In this document: piece after piece, positions 7,750 to 17,200 of the stretch
Layout of the letters: each line of letters begins with the position of its first letter
How positions within the stretch are numbered: the stretch's first letter is position 1
Assembly (NCBI GenBank): GCA_031289855.1
Contig: JAITOR010000042.1
Span: 1-28,379 of the forward strand
Reading direction: 5' to 3'
DNA length: 28,379 nucleotides
Source: Rickettsiales bacterium
Lineage (GTDB): Bacteria > Pseudomonadota > Alphaproteobacteria > Rickettsiales > UBA1997
Notes under the pieces: generated by a model
What the model saw: the letters and a program-made list of their open reading frames with translations, nothing else
What the model was told of the DNA's origin: nothing
Database searches by the model: none
Position numbers and translations under genes: made by a program

Positions 7750-10014
7750 CTAAAACCCCATTCCAAAGTTAAAGAAAAAATTTTCTGGTTTATCAAATTT
7801 TTCATATTGCAAAGGACGAGAAAATATTAAATTTAACATTCCCATTGGTGTTTGCCAATAAATTGTAAGACCATAACTTGTTCTAATTGAGTTACTATCA
7901 TAAACTCCCATTGGATTGCTTATAGAATCGTAAATCTTTGTTTTTTCTAAATCTGTTCCTGTTAAAGTTCCGCCATTATAGAACAAGCCACCAAATACAT
8001 TATATTCCTTTGGCAATATTGGAAATTTTAATTCCATCAATCCAACATAATAATACTTTCCTGCCATAGCGGAACCATTGCTTCCGCCAATTCTTGGACC
8101 TACGCCACCATATTTAAAACCTCTTAAAATGTTTTCATTTAAATAAAAACCATCAGTGGAATCTAATTTTTGGCTTCCTACACCTTCAATTGCGCCACCA
8201 AATCCACTTAATTTTAATGTTAAATATTTTGGATAAATTGAAAAATAAAAATTTATATTTCCAGTATTTTTATAATATTGTTTATCACCACCTATACCAG
8301 AATATTCAAGTGTCCAAGTATGATATACACCGGTACTCGTGTCCATTCTATTATCCCTTGTATCATAATATAAACTTTGACCCACACTTGAAACGATAAG
8401 ATCTTGTTCCTGCACTAAACCCACATAAGTTGAACTGATTGAGGTAATTTTATCTCTATAAACATTGTAAAAAAGCCTCTGTTTTAAAAAATCAGTAATA
8501 TTATAAACTCCATAAATACTGCCACCAATTCTTGCTTCATCATAGTTCATGGCATCATTATCATTATCTATTTGATAATAAATACTGGCTCCAGCATATA
8601 AATCCCTACCTAAAAAATTAGGTTTTCCATATGAAAGACTTATATTTTTTGAATCTTTCGCCACTAAAACATTTATACCTAAATTATGTCCCATTCCAAG
8701 TAAATTATTTTCAGTAATTCCCACATTTGCATTCGGCCCATCCAATGTAGAATAACCTACACCAAAACTCAATTCACCAGTCTTTCTTTCATTTACGGAT
8801 ACAATTAAATCTACAACATCTGGTTGTTGTCCCTGCGCTTTTTGTATATCAACTTTATCAAAAAATCCAGTTCCATAAAGCATTTGTATGGAACGATTAT
8901 AATTAGTCATATTCAATGGATCGCCTTCGCCAAATCTTAATTCTTTTCTAATCACCTCATCGTGGGTTCTTGTATTTCCTATGATTTTAATTTCACCAAT
9001 ATAAATTTTTGGACTTTCTTTCACTACAAATGTTAAATCAATTTTATCATCAATGGTTCTCATTTGTGGTGTAATTTCAACAAAAACATAGCCAGTTTTT
9101 GCTAATTCCATATTTAATTTATCCACAATTTCTTGAACTTTGTCATTATTAAAAACTTTACCCTTTTTAAGCGCTTTGATTATTTTTTTTAATTCAGTAT
9201 CATTAACTTTTTCTATATTATTTACCAAATCAATTTCACCAAAAAAATATTTTTGACCTTCACTAATTAAAAAAGTTAAATACACCCATTTATTATCAAT
9301 ATCCACATCAGCATTTGCAGACAAAACTTCAAAATCCACATATCCTTTTGAAAAATAAAACTTTCGTAATATTTCCTTATCCATTTCAACTAAATCAGGG
9401 ATGTAATTAGAACCCATACCAAATTTATACCAATGCCATTCTCTGCTTCTAATTTCTTTTAACAAATCACTTTCGCTATATTGCTTGGCACCAATGATTT
9501 TTATTTCATCAATTTTTGTGGCATTTCCTTCATTAATTTTAAAAATAAGTTTTATTCTATTGCTATCTTCTTTTACCATTTCAGGAATTACCTTTGCCTC
9601 AAATCTGCCTCCACCTTTATACAGGTTTATAATTCTCTTCACATCATTGTTTAATTTATTTTTGTTGAAAAGAGATTTTTTTTTCAGCGTGATTTCATTC
9701 GTTAAAGTTTCATCATTCAATTCATCATTACCATCAAAAAATATTTCACTAATCATTGGATTTTCAATGACTTTAATATTTAAAACTCCATTTTTAAAAT
9801 CAACATCAACTTTTTCAAAATAGCCACTTTCATAAATAGATTTAATGCTATTATTTGCCTTATCAATAGTGTAATGTTCGCCTTGTTTTAATTTTAAATA
9901 TGAATCAATATAAGTTTTATCTATTCTTTCATTACCCATTACATTTATTGTCTTTATGACTTCTGCCTGCACCATTTGTGCAAATAATAAAAATAATAAA
10001 AGAAATTTCTTCAT
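7750..10014 (-). CDS. bamA: Outer membrane protein assembly factor BamA
   Basis: 754 residues, a normal length. A signal peptide (residues 1-17, MKKFLLLFLLFAQMVQA) precedes five POTRA domains to about residue 420; several POTRA starts are visible (VIKTINVMGNERID at 19-32, KIDEIKIIGAKQYSE, IYIGEIKIIGNTRTHDEVI). The C-terminal half is an Omp85 barrel with the loop-6 motif (ILRGFKYGGVGPR) and a terminal aromatic (NFGMGF). BamA folds and inserts beta-barrel proteins into the outer membrane. It is not next to the usual lpxD-fabZ-lpxA genes; fabZ is 15 kb away. A promoter ends 7 nt before the ATG and there is no ribosome binding site, so the mRNA may be leaderless. Confidence 0.96.
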   Translation of the reverse strand: MKKFLLLFLLFAQMVQAEVIKTINVMGNERIDKTYIDSYLKLKQGEHYTIDKANNSIKSIYESGYFEKVDVDFKNGVLNIKVIENPMISEIFFDGNDELNDETLTNEITLKKKSLFNKNKLNNDVKRIINLYKGGGRFEAKVIPEMVKEDSNRIKLIFKINEGNATKIDEIKIIGAKQYSESDLLKEIRSREWHWYKFGMGSNYIPDLVEMDKEILRKFYFSKGYVDFEVLSANADVDIDNKWVYLTFLISEGQKYFFGEIDLVNNIEKVNDTELKKIIKALKKGKVFNNDKVQEIVDKLNMELAKTGYVFVEITPQMRTIDDKIDLTFVVKESPKIYIGEIKIIGNTRTHDEVIRKELRFGEGDPLNMTNYNRSIQMLYGTGFFDKVDIQKAQGQQPDVVDLIVSVNERKTGELSFGVGYSTLDGPNANVGITENNLLGMGHNLGINVLVAKDSKNISLSYGKPNFLGRDLYAGASIYYQIDNDNDAMNYDEARIGGSIYGVYNITDFLKQRLFYNVYRDKITSISSTYVGLVQEQDLIVSSVGQSLYYDTRDNRMDTSTGVYHTWTLEYSGIGGDKQYYKNTGNINFYFSIYPKYLTLKLSGFGGAIEGVGSQKLDSTDGFYLNENILRGFKYGGVGPRIGGSNGSAMAGKYYYVGLMELKFPILPKEYNVFGGLFYNGGTLTGTDLEKTKIYDSISNPMGVYDSNSIRTSYGLTIYWQTPMGMLNLIFSRPLQYEKFDKPENFFFNFGMGF

Positions 10015-10021
10015 ATCTTAT

Positions 10022-10049
10022 AGTATAAAAGATTTTTTTGTAATATCAA
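10022..10049 (-). promoter_or_regulatory. Promoter of bamA
   Basis: On the minus strand TTGATA (10044-10049), 16-bp spacer, TATACT (10022-10027). The -10 box ends 7 nt before the bamA ATG (10014), so transcription would start at or within 1-2 nt of the start codon, giving a leaderless message. Read-through from the glycosyltransferase gene upstream remains possible. Confidence 0.55.
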
Positions 10050-10111
10050 TTTAATTTTATTAATAATTATTCTTTGGTGTCTTTTGTGGTGTTGTGCTGC
10101 ATTATATAATA

Positions 10112-11257
10112 TTACAATGTATTAAATTTCTTATAAACATTTAAAGTATTTTCACACATTTTATTAATCGTAAAATTTTCCAATATATGTCTTCTTGCAT
10201 TTTTACAGATTTCATTTTTTTCTTCCAAATTCATTGTTAAAACTTTATCAATAGTTTTTGCAAATAATTTTTTATCATCAGGATCCACTAAATAACCAGT
10301 TTTTTTATCAATTATAGTTTCTAAACTTCCACCAACCGCAGTTGCAATTATAATTTTTTCCATTGCTTGTGCTTCAATTGAAATCATACCAAAACTTTCC
10401 CCACGAATGCTTGACGATATAATAAAGCTTGAAATTGAATAAAAAGAAGTCATATCGTTTGTTGGTGCCTCAAATCTAATAAAATCTTTCAAATTTAGTT
10501 TTTTAATTTTTTTTTCAATTCTTTTTTTGTATCTTGGATGTTTTTTTGCATCACCAATCATAACACATACATAATTTTTATTTTTTACATGTTTCAACAC
10601 ATCCAAAAAATATAATTGTCCTTTCCAATTAGTAAATCTACCCGGTAATAACATTATTTGTTTGTCATCTGGTAAATTCAATTTATTTAATAAATTTAAT
10701 TTTCTTGCAGACGACACTTTCTCAATATCAAAAATTGCCTCATCAACACCCCTTGGCACAACTTCAACCATTCCATTATAATATTTTTGCTTAAAAATAT
10801 TATATCGCTTTAAGGCCATTTGCTTTATATAATTTGATACACAAACAACAAAATCACCCTTTGACATAAAAGAATTATACCAATTTTTAAACAAAAACCC
10901 AGTAGAATAATTACCATGCATAGATGTAATAAATGGAATTTTTGCTTTTTTACAGGCAAAATATGTAGAAATTGCTGGAGCTCGTGAAGTCACATCAACT
11001 AAATCAATTTTATTTTCTATAAGAACTTTTTTTATTCTAAAAATGTTTAAAAACATTGAAATTGGATTTTTTGTGGCAACATTCAATTGTATAATCTTAC
11101 CACCATCATTTGTAATTTGAAACAATAATTTGCCACCACTTGCCATAACAAAAGAATTATAGCCATTGTTCACTAAATATTTATTCATAGTCAAAACACA
11201 TTTTTCCACACCACCGGAATCAATGCTTGGAATTATCTGTAAAATGTTTTTTATCAT
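10112..11257 (-). CDS. Glycosyltransferase family 4, GT-B fold
   Basis: 381 residues, the usual length for GT4. The N-terminal Rossmann domain opens with ILQIIPSIDSGGVEKCVL, the Gly-Gly loop that contacts the acceptor and nucleotide sugar; the C-terminal domain has GRFTNWKGQLYFL (the G-R...K-G donor phosphate-binding region) and RGESFGMISIEAQAMEK near residue 287, the EX7E motif of retaining GT4 enzymes. A final AVGGSLETIIDKKTGYLVDP segment is also typical. It likely adds a sugar to lipopolysaccharide or another surface glycan at the inner face of the cytoplasmic membrane; donor and acceptor cannot be read from sequence. It is divergent from argC and lies upstream of bamA on the same strand. 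Confidence 0.88.
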   Translation of the reverse strand: MIKNILQIIPSIDSGGVEKCVLTMNKYLVNNGYNSFVMASGGKLLFQITNDGGKIIQLNVATKNPISMFLNIFRIKKVLIENKIDLVDVTSRAPAISTYFACKKAKIPFITSMHGNYSTGFLFKNWYNSFMSKGDFVVCVSNYIKQMALKRYNIFKQKYYNGMVEVVPRGVDEAIFDIEKVSSARKLNLLNKLNLPDDKQIMLLPGRFTNWKGQLYFLDVLKHVKNKNYVCVMIGDAKKHPRYKKRIEKKIKKLNLKDFIRFEAPTNDMTSFYSISSFIISSSIRGESFGMISIEAQAMEKIIIATAVGGSLETIIDKKTGYLVDPDDKKLFAKTIDKVLTMNLEEKNEICKNARRHILENFTINKMCENTLNVYKKFNTL

Positions 11258-11267
11258 AATTAAATTT

Positions 11268-11296
11268 ATGCTACAACATTAATATTATTATGTCAA
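11268..11296 (-). promoter_or_regulatory. Promoter of the GT4 glycosyltransferase gene
   Basis: On the minus strand TTGACA (11291-11296), 17-bp spacer, TAGCAT (11268-11273). The -10 box ends 10 nt before the ATG at 11257, so the leader would be only a few nucleotides long. The -35 box is a perfect consensus match; the -10 box is weaker. Confidence 0.5.
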
Positions 11297-11397
11297 ATTT
11301 AATATTGGCAATAAATAAATTTTGTGTAATTAACGCACTTTAAATTGTTTCACATTCAATTTATGTTTTTTTTGTTGATTTTTGTCAAGTTTTTTTA

Positions 11398-11425
11398 TTG
11401 ACTAATAAATTTTATTTTATATACT
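11398..11425 (+). promoter_or_regulatory. Promoter of the argC-argJB-argD operon
   Basis: TTGACT (11398-11403), 16-bp spacer, TATACT (11420-11425). Transcription should start near 11432, about 18 nt before the argC ATG at 11450. No clear Shine-Dalgarno lies in that short leader, and I see no ARG-box-like operator with confidence. Confidence 0.65.
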
Positions 11426-11449
11426 TTATCATATTTGATTCGATTTGAT

Positions 11450-12496
11450 ATGATAAAAGTTGGAATTTTAGGAGCAACAGGTTATACTGGCGTAGAATTA
11501 TGCAGAATTCTGCAATGGCATCCAGATGTGCAAATAAAATATTTAACTTCCGTAAGTTATGTGAACAAAAAATTTAGCGAGGTTTATCCGACATTTGCAA
11601 ATTATTGCGATATTGTATGTAGTGATGGTGACGATGTGGAAAAGATTGCGGGCGATGTGGATGTGCTTTTTCTTGCCTTGCCACATGCCATTGCCTCAAA
11701 ACAAATTACGGCAAGTGTATTAAAAAAATGTAAAGTGATAGATTTAGGTGCTGATTTTAGATTTAAAGAGAAAGATGTATATGAAAAGTGGTATGGAGTT
11801 AAACATGAAAATCCGGAGTTATTGGAAAAAGCAATTTATGGACTTTGTGAAATAAATCGAGAAAAAATAAAAGGAGCAAATTTAGTGGCAAATCCCGGTT
11901 GTTATACCACATGTAGTATTTTATCTCTATATCCATTGGTAAAAGAGGATGTTATTGATTTAAATACAATAATTATCGATGCAAAATCAGGTGTAACTGG
12001 TTCTGGTAGAAGTGTAAATCAAGATACAGCCTATTGTGAAAGTGCTGAAAGTTTAAAAGCTTATAAAATTGCTTCCCATAGACATACTCCAGAAATAGAA
12101 CAAGAATTGTCTTTGGCCGCAAAGCAAGACATTACATTAACTTTTACTCCACATTTAATTCCAATGAATAGAGGAATTCTTGCTACAATTTATGCAAAAT
12201 TAAACAAGAAATTTGAATATAATGAAGTGAAAAAAATTTATGAAAAATATTACTCCAATGAATATTTTGTAAGGTTATTAAATGAAAATGTTTATCCAGA
12301 AACAAAGTGGGTAAAAGGTTCAAATTTTTTTGATGTAAGTTTTAAAATAGATGAACGAACTAATAATATTATAATTATAGGTGCAATTGACAATCTTGTA
12401 AAAGGTGCATCAGGTCAAGCAATTCAAAATATGAACTTAATGTTTGGTTTGAATGAAAGGACGGCGATTGATAGGTGTGGGTTCTTCCCCGCGTAA
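11450..12496 (+). CDS. argC: N-acetyl-gamma-glutamyl-phosphate reductase
   Basis: 348 residues from the ATG at 11450. A TTG 15 bp upstream would also be in frame, but the ATG starts right at the conserved MIKVGILGATGYTG (NADP-binding GxxGxxG, residues 8-14). The catalytic cysteine is C151 in ANPGCYTT, and the substrate-binding region includes GADFRF (100-105) and HRHTPEIEQEL. ArgC reduces N-acetylglutamyl phosphate to the semialdehyde with NADPH in the cytoplasm, the third step of arginine synthesis. It is first in an operon with argJB (47 bp downstream) and argD. Confidence 0.95.
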   Translation: MIKVGILGATGYTGVELCRILQWHPDVQIKYLTSVSYVNKKFSEVYPTFANYCDIVCSDGDDVEKIAGDVDVLFLALPHAIASKQITASVLKKCKVIDLGADFRFKEKDVYEKWYGVKHENPELLEKAIYGLCEINREKIKGANLVANPGCYTTCSILSLYPLVKEDVIDLNTIIIDAKSGVTGSGRSVNQDTAYCESAESLKAYKIASHRHTPEIEQELSLAAKQDITLTFTPHLIPMNRGILATIYAKLNKKFEYNEVKKIYEKYYSNEYFVRLLNENVYPETKWVKGSNFFDVSFKIDERTNNIIIIGAIDNLVKGASGQAIQNMNLMFGLNERTAIDRCGFFPA

Positions 12497-12543
12497 TAAA
12501 TAAATTTAATTTTTTGATTGTGTAATAAAAATAGAGGTATAAT

Positions 12544-14628
12544 ATGAAAGTGTTTAAAACAAATATCGCCATTCCAATTGGCTTTAAAGTATCGAGTGGG
12601 CATGCAGGCATAAGAAAAATAAAAAAAGATATAGCAATGATTTATAGTGAAAATCCCGCAACTTGTTCAGCCGTTTTTTCTCAAAATTTTCCAAATGGCG
12701 CTCCAATTAAAATATCATTGGAAAACTATAAAAAATCAGATACCATTAGTGCCATAATTGTAAATAGCGGAAATGCTAATGTGTATACTGGTTTACAAGG
12801 CGAACAGGATGCAAAAGAGATGACAAAAAAATTGTCAAGTCTATTGAAAATTGATGAAAAACAGGTTATGGTGGCTTCCACTGGTGTTACTGGATTATTT
12901 TTGCCAATGGATAAAATAATTATTGGTATAGAAACCATTGCTTCCATTTTATCTTCAAGTGAGGATGATGTAAGAGGATTTGCGGAGGCCATTGGAACCA
13001 CCGATACGAATATTAAGGTTGTGTCGGTGGAGGTTGAAATTAATGGTATTCCAGTCAAAATTTTAGGCATTGCAAAGGGTTCTGGTATGGTAAGTCCCCG
13101 AATGGCCACCACATTAACTTTTTTGATGACTGATGCTGATATTTCAAAGGAAATTTTGGATAAATCATTTAAATCAGCCATAAATAAAAGTTTAAATCGT
13201 ATTTCAATTGATGGGGAAACAAGTCCAAACGATATGGCTGTTATATTGGCCAATGGTTTGGCGAAAAATAAAAAAATTACAACAGAGGATGAAAATTACA
13301 AAATATTTAGTGAGGCAATAAAATTTGTAACATTGGAACTTGCAAAAAAGATTGTGGAAGATGGGGAGGGGATAACGAAAATTTTGCAAATACAAGTTAG
13401 TGGTGCAAAAACTGAAGATGATGCTGATAAATTATTTAGAGGTATTGCAAACTCTACACTTGTAAAAACAGCATTTTTTGGTGAAAATGCTAATTGGGGC
13501 AGGATAGTTGCTGCTATGGGTGCAACGGGAGTTAAGTTTAACTATGATAAAACAACAATTACAATCAGTGGTAGTAGCAAAGAAGTTATGGTGTGTGAGA
13601 ATGGAATGCCACAAAAATTTGACGAATTAAAGACAAAAGAAATTTTTCAAGAAAAAAACCTATTTATTGATATAAAATTACAAGATGGAGATGCTTCTAT
13701 TGTGGGATGGAGTTGTGATTTAAGTTATGACTATGTAAAAATCAATAGTTCTTATAGAGACGGTAAAACGAATATGGAGAAATATATAGAAAAAGCTTCA
13801 ATTTTAACCCAAGCATTACCTTATATAACAAAATTTAATAATATGAGCATGGTTATCAAATATGGTGGTAGTGCTTTAATTGATGATGAAATTAAAAAGG
13901 TTACTATTGCTGACATTTCTTTATTAAATATGTTGAATATGAAACCAATTGTGGTGCATGGCGGAGGTCCTTTTATAAATGAAGAATTAATAAAATCCAA
14001 AATACAGCCAGAATTTAAAAATGGAGTAAGGGTAACTGATGCCGAAACTATGAAAATTGTGGAAAAAGTTTTATCTGGTGAAGTGAACAAATCTTTGGTT
14101 TCTGATTTTCAACGATGTGCGGTAAATGCAGTAGGCATTTCAGGTAAAGATAGTTCTTTGTTTGAGGTGAAAAAAGATAAGAATGACATAGGATTTGTTG
14201 GCGAGATTGTAAAAGTTAATTCATCATTGGTCAATTTATTGATAGAAAACAACTATATTCCCGTGATATCGCCAGTTAGTACTGATGACGAAATGAATAG
14301 TTATAATGTTAATGCCGACTATGCAGCAGTGGAATTAGCGATGGCAATGAAAGTTTCGAAATTAATATTCTTAACGGATGTAAATGGGATTTTATACGAC
14401 CCTGATGATCCAGAAAGCCTTATTTCAAGCACAAATCCAAGAGAATTACTATCTTTAATAGAACAAGGTGTGATAAAGGGTGGTATGATACCGAAGGTCA
14501 AGTCTTGTATTCGTGCTATTGAAAATGGAGTTGGTAGTGTTCAAATAATAAATGCAAAAATAAAACATGCTTTATTATTGGAAATTTTTACAAATGATGG
14601 GATTGGAACAATTATAAAAGGAGAATAA
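12544..14628 (+). CDS. argJB: Fused glutamate N-acetyltransferase (ArgJ) and acetylglutamate kinase (ArgB)
   Basis: A single 694-codon frame. Residues 1 to about 405 are ArgJ: ASTGVTG (111-117, oxyanion-hole region), KGSGMVSPRMATTLTFLMTDA (178-198) with the self-cleavage site Ala188/Thr189, whose Thr becomes the nucleophile, and the ArgJ C-terminus DYVKINSSYRDG. Residues from Met411 are ArgB: MVIKYGGSALID, VVHGGGPFINEEL, YNVNADYAAVELAMAM and LTDVNGIL, covering the ATP and acetylglutamate sites at normal length (284 aa). ArgJ recycles the acetyl group from acetylornithine to glutamate; ArgB phosphorylates the product. No stop separates the domains and only about five linker residues are present. 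Internal initiation at the ATG at 13774 is possible but lacks a good Shine-Dalgarno. The start has GAGG (12534-12537) 6 nt upstream. ArgJ autocleavage would leave an alpha chain and a beta chain carrying ArgB. Confidence 0.93.
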   Translation: MKVFKTNIAIPIGFKVSSGHAGIRKIKKDIAMIYSENPATCSAVFSQNFPNGAPIKISLENYKKSDTISAIIVNSGNANVYTGLQGEQDAKEMTKKLSSLLKIDEKQVMVASTGVTGLFLPMDKIIIGIETIASILSSSEDDVRGFAEAIGTTDTNIKVVSVEVEINGIPVKILGIAKGSGMVSPRMATTLTFLMTDADISKEILDKSFKSAINKSLNRISIDGETSPNDMAVILANGLAKNKKITTEDENYKIFSEAIKFVTLELAKKIVEDGEGITKILQIQVSGAKTEDDADKLFRGIANSTLVKTAFFGENANWGRIVAAMGATGVKFNYDKTTITISGSSKEVMVCENGMPQKFDELKTKEIFQEKNLFIDIKLQDGDASIVGWSCDLSYDYVKINSSYRDGKTNMEKYIEKASILTQALPYITKFNNMSMVIKYGGSALIDDEIKKVTIADISLLNMLNMKPIVVHGGGPFINEELIKSKIQPEFKNGVRVTDAETMKIVEKVLSGEVNKSLVSDFQRCAVNAVGISGKDSSLFEVKKDKNDIGFVGEIVKVNSSLVNLLIENNYIPVISPVSTDDEMNSYNVNADYAAVELAMAMKVSKLIFLTDVNGILYDPDDPESLISSTNPRELLSLIEQGVIKGGMIPKVKSCIRAIENGVGSVQIINAKIKHALLLEIFTNDGIGTIIKGE

Positions 14629-14629
14629 T

Positions 14630-15772
14630 ATGACTACGATTGAAAAATGTGATAACTATGTAATGAAAACCTATGGTCGTTTTCAAATAGATTTAGACAG
14701 AGGGAAAGGTGTTTATTTATATGATGAGAGTGGGAAAAAATATACAGATTTTGTTGGTGGTATTGCGGTAAATGCTTTTGGATATGGAAATAAAAAATAT
14801 TTAAAGGTTATGAACGAACAATTATCAAAATTAATTCATTGCTCTAACTATTATTACACAAAGCCACTTGCGGAAACTGCTGAATTGTTAGTAAAAAAAA
14901 GTTGTTTTGATAAAGTATTTTTCTGTAATAGTGGAACCGAGGCCAATGAAGCGGCTTTAAAACTTATGAAAAAATATGGAAATATCAAAAATAAAAAGAA
15001 AATTATTGCCATGAATAAAAGTTTTCATGGACGAAGCATTGGTTCTTTAAGTCTTACTGGGCAAGCAAAAAAACAAAAAGATTTTGAACCTTTGCTTCCA
15101 AACATTGTATTTGCAGATTTTAATGATTTGGATAGTGTTGAAAAATTGATGGATAAGAATGTTGCGGGAATAATATTAGAACCTATACAGGGTGAGGGTG
15201 GAATTTATCCGGCAAAAAAAGAATTTTTGCAGGGAATAAAAAAATTGTGTGATGAGAACGAAGCATTGTTGTGCTATGATGAAGTGCAATGTGGAATTGG
15301 CAGGGTGGGGACTTTATTTTCCTATGAATTTTTTGGTGTAGAACCTGACATAATTACTTTGGCAAAGGGATTAGGAAATGGTATTCCCGTTGGTGCAATG
15401 TTGGCAAAAAAAGCCATTTCAACCGTACTTATACCAGGAGATCATGCGAGCACTTTTGGCGGAAATCCATTGGCAATGGCATCGGCAAGATTTGTTTTAT
15501 CGAATATTGATGGAGTATTGGAAAATGTAAAAAAAGTTGGGAAATATTTCAAAGAAGAGTTGCAAAAATTAAATGTAAAAGAGGTAAGAGGTGAAGGTTT
15601 GATGTTGGGTGCCGAAATTTCTCAATCTGCAAGGGATGTGGAGTTAAAATGTATTGAAAGAGGAATACTCATAGGTGCGGCAGGAGAAAATGTTTTGCGA
15701 TTTACTCCACCATTGGTTATAAAAGAAAAGGATGTAGATGAGTTAATTAAAGTGTTGGGGGAGATATTGTAA
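14630..15772 (+). CDS. argD: Acetylornithine aminotransferase
   Basis: 380 residues, class III PLP-dependent aminotransferase. FCNSGTEANEAALKL (98-112) binds the cofactor phosphate, D217 in CYDEVQ pairs with the pyridine nitrogen, and K246 in ITLAKGLGNGIPVGA forms the Schiff base. It converts N-acetylglutamate semialdehyde to N-acetylornithine, the substrate that ArgJ deacetylates. It starts one base after the argJB stop with AGGAG (14618-14622) inside the argB end, so translation is likely coupled. The same enzyme in some bacteria also serves lysine synthesis (DapC), which cannot be excluded. argF, argG and argH are not in the window. Confidence 0.93.
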   Translation: MTTIEKCDNYVMKTYGRFQIDLDRGKGVYLYDESGKKYTDFVGGIAVNAFGYGNKKYLKVMNEQLSKLIHCSNYYYTKPLAETAELLVKKSCFDKVFFCNSGTEANEAALKLMKKYGNIKNKKKIIAMNKSFHGRSIGSLSLTGQAKKQKDFEPLLPNIVFADFNDLDSVEKLMDKNVAGIILEPIQGEGGIYPAKKEFLQGIKKLCDENEALLCYDEVQCGIGRVGTLFSYEFFGVEPDIITLAKGLGNGIPVGAMLAKKAISTVLIPGDHASTFGGNPLAMASARFVLSNIDGVLENVKKVGKYFKEELQKLNVKEVRGEGLMLGAEISQSARDVELKCIERGILIGAAGENVLRFTPPLVIKEKDVDELIKVLGEIL

Positions 15773-15894
15773 TATTATTTATTAGAGTATAACAATTCTT
15801 GCAACATTTTCATTTAGATTTTTTTAATATTTTGTATTCACATATGGTATGGTATAATATCCATAAAATCATAATTGCTTTATCTTTTTCATAA

Positions 15895-17193
15895 CTAAAA
15901 TTTATATAAATAACCGATTGAAAAATTCCATGCACTAAAAGTTTCCTCAACCTTAACTCCATCGCTTATTTTATAAATTACCTTTTCCCAACTTCTACCA
16001 AAATCAAAAACAACTCTATTGTCAAATTTATATCCTGCTGATATTTGATTTATATAACCTGCACCATTATTTGAATCGTATTTCATAGAGTTTGAAAATA
16101 AAATGTGCCAATTTTCAAAAAATAAAGGTAAAGTTCCTGTGAAGTAAAGTATTTGCTTGTTTTTGAATGCAAATGCATTGTCCAAATAAGCAATTTCAAC
16201 AAATGGCATAATTTTTATACTATTTTGAAATTCAAATAATTTTTCTATACCAAAACTATATCCTCTTTCAGTGGCAAAATTGTTGTTATCAACTTTTTTA
16301 TCTTTTGCCTGTATTCTAAAACCTCCATAATATGAAATGTCATCGAAAGTTCCTTCAAAAGATATGGAAAAATTTTCAAACTTTTTGTTATAACCCGCTC
16401 CATGTCTATCATTATCGTCACCTATTTTTTTTAATGCCGTATTTGTAAGACCTGTGGTATCATTTACAAAGGCATTAAATTGCAATTTACCAAATGGGAA
16501 AAGTGCCGCCACATAAAACCCCAATTTATCCTTTAATGAATACTCTTCGGCAATTGCTGTTCCATTTATTCCTGTAAATCTATACTTACTATAGGCATTG
16601 GCAAATGATGCTTCAATTTTACCTGCACCGGCAGCCAAATTGGAATTTTTGAAATTGATTGATAAAACATTTACACCCAATCCATAGTCATTGTAATGCA
16701 ATTTTTCTCTTTTTATATAATCTTGTTTTCCATAAACATCACTAACTCCTTCTGCTCCTACATCATATAATCCGGCAAATTTATCTCCGTTTGTATCGTA
16801 AAGTCTTTTATTGACTGGCATAAAACTCCAATCAGTTTCAAGGAAAAAATTTTTATTAAAATTTAAGCCAAATTCTGCATTTGTTTGTAAAAAAGAATCA
16901 AGTCGTCCGCCACTTAACGTGTTATTATTACCAATAAGGCTTGAAAGTTTATATTCGCTCATAACTTGACCCACCATATATGGATAAGATAATTCTTCAT
17001 CTGTCTGCAAACCTTGATAAATTGGAGAAGTTTTTAACCTATTTTTCTTTTGAGTTTTTTGTGTTTCACCATTACCTTTTGACGGCTCAACATATCCACT
17101 TTTACTACCACCGCTATCATCATATATATCATAATCATCCGCATTTGCAATTGATAATGAAATTAAGAAAAAAAACAATATTTTATTCTTCAT
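15895..17193 (-). CDS. Predicted outer-membrane beta-barrel (porin-like) protein
   Basis: 432 residues. A signal peptide (1-18, ending SIANA before DDYDIYDD) is followed by a short polar linker of about 60 residues rich in Gly, Lys, Gln and Thr, then alternating amphipathic strands with frequent aromatic girdle residues. The protein ends in FSIGYLYKF, a terminal Phe with the alternating hydrophobic pattern recognised by the BAM complex. No specific family is certain; the layout resembles porin-like proteins of Rickettsiales and the LbtU siderophore-porin group, but I cannot confirm either. It lies convergent to argD. Its promoter ends 7 nt from the ATG, as in bamA. Confidence 0.7.
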   Translation of the reverse strand: MKNKILFFFLISLSIANADDYDIYDDSGGSKSGYVEPSKGNGETQKTQKKNRLKTSPIYQGLQTDEELSYPYMVGQVMSEYKLSSLIGNNNTLSGGRLDSFLQTNAEFGLNFNKNFFLETDWSFMPVNKRLYDTNGDKFAGLYDVGAEGVSDVYGKQDYIKREKLHYNDYGLGVNVLSINFKNSNLAAGAGKIEASFANAYSKYRFTGINGTAIAEEYSLKDKLGFYVAALFPFGKLQFNAFVNDTTGLTNTALKKIGDDNDRHGAGYNKKFENFSISFEGTFDDISYYGGFRIQAKDKKVDNNNFATERGYSFGIEKLFEFQNSIKIMPFVEIAYLDNAFAFKNKQILYFTGTLPLFFENWHILFSNSMKYDSNNGAGYINQISAGYKFDNRVVFDFGRSWEKVIYKISDGVKVEETFSAWNFSIGYLYKF

Positions 17194-17200
17194 AGTAAAA

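Noticed and set aside
12726..13253. 175-codon minus-strand frame
   Set aside because: Antisense to ArgJ, whose catalytic motifs are intact; no promoter or ribosome binding site.
13774..13776. Separate argB start
   Set aside because: The ATG is in frame with argJ and there is no stop between them; no strong Shine-Dalgarno precedes it. Kept as a possible internal start only.
15773..15894. TATAAT-like sequence between argD and the barrel gene
   Set aside because: No matching -35 box at proper spacing and no downstream gene on that strand; chance in AT-rich DNA.
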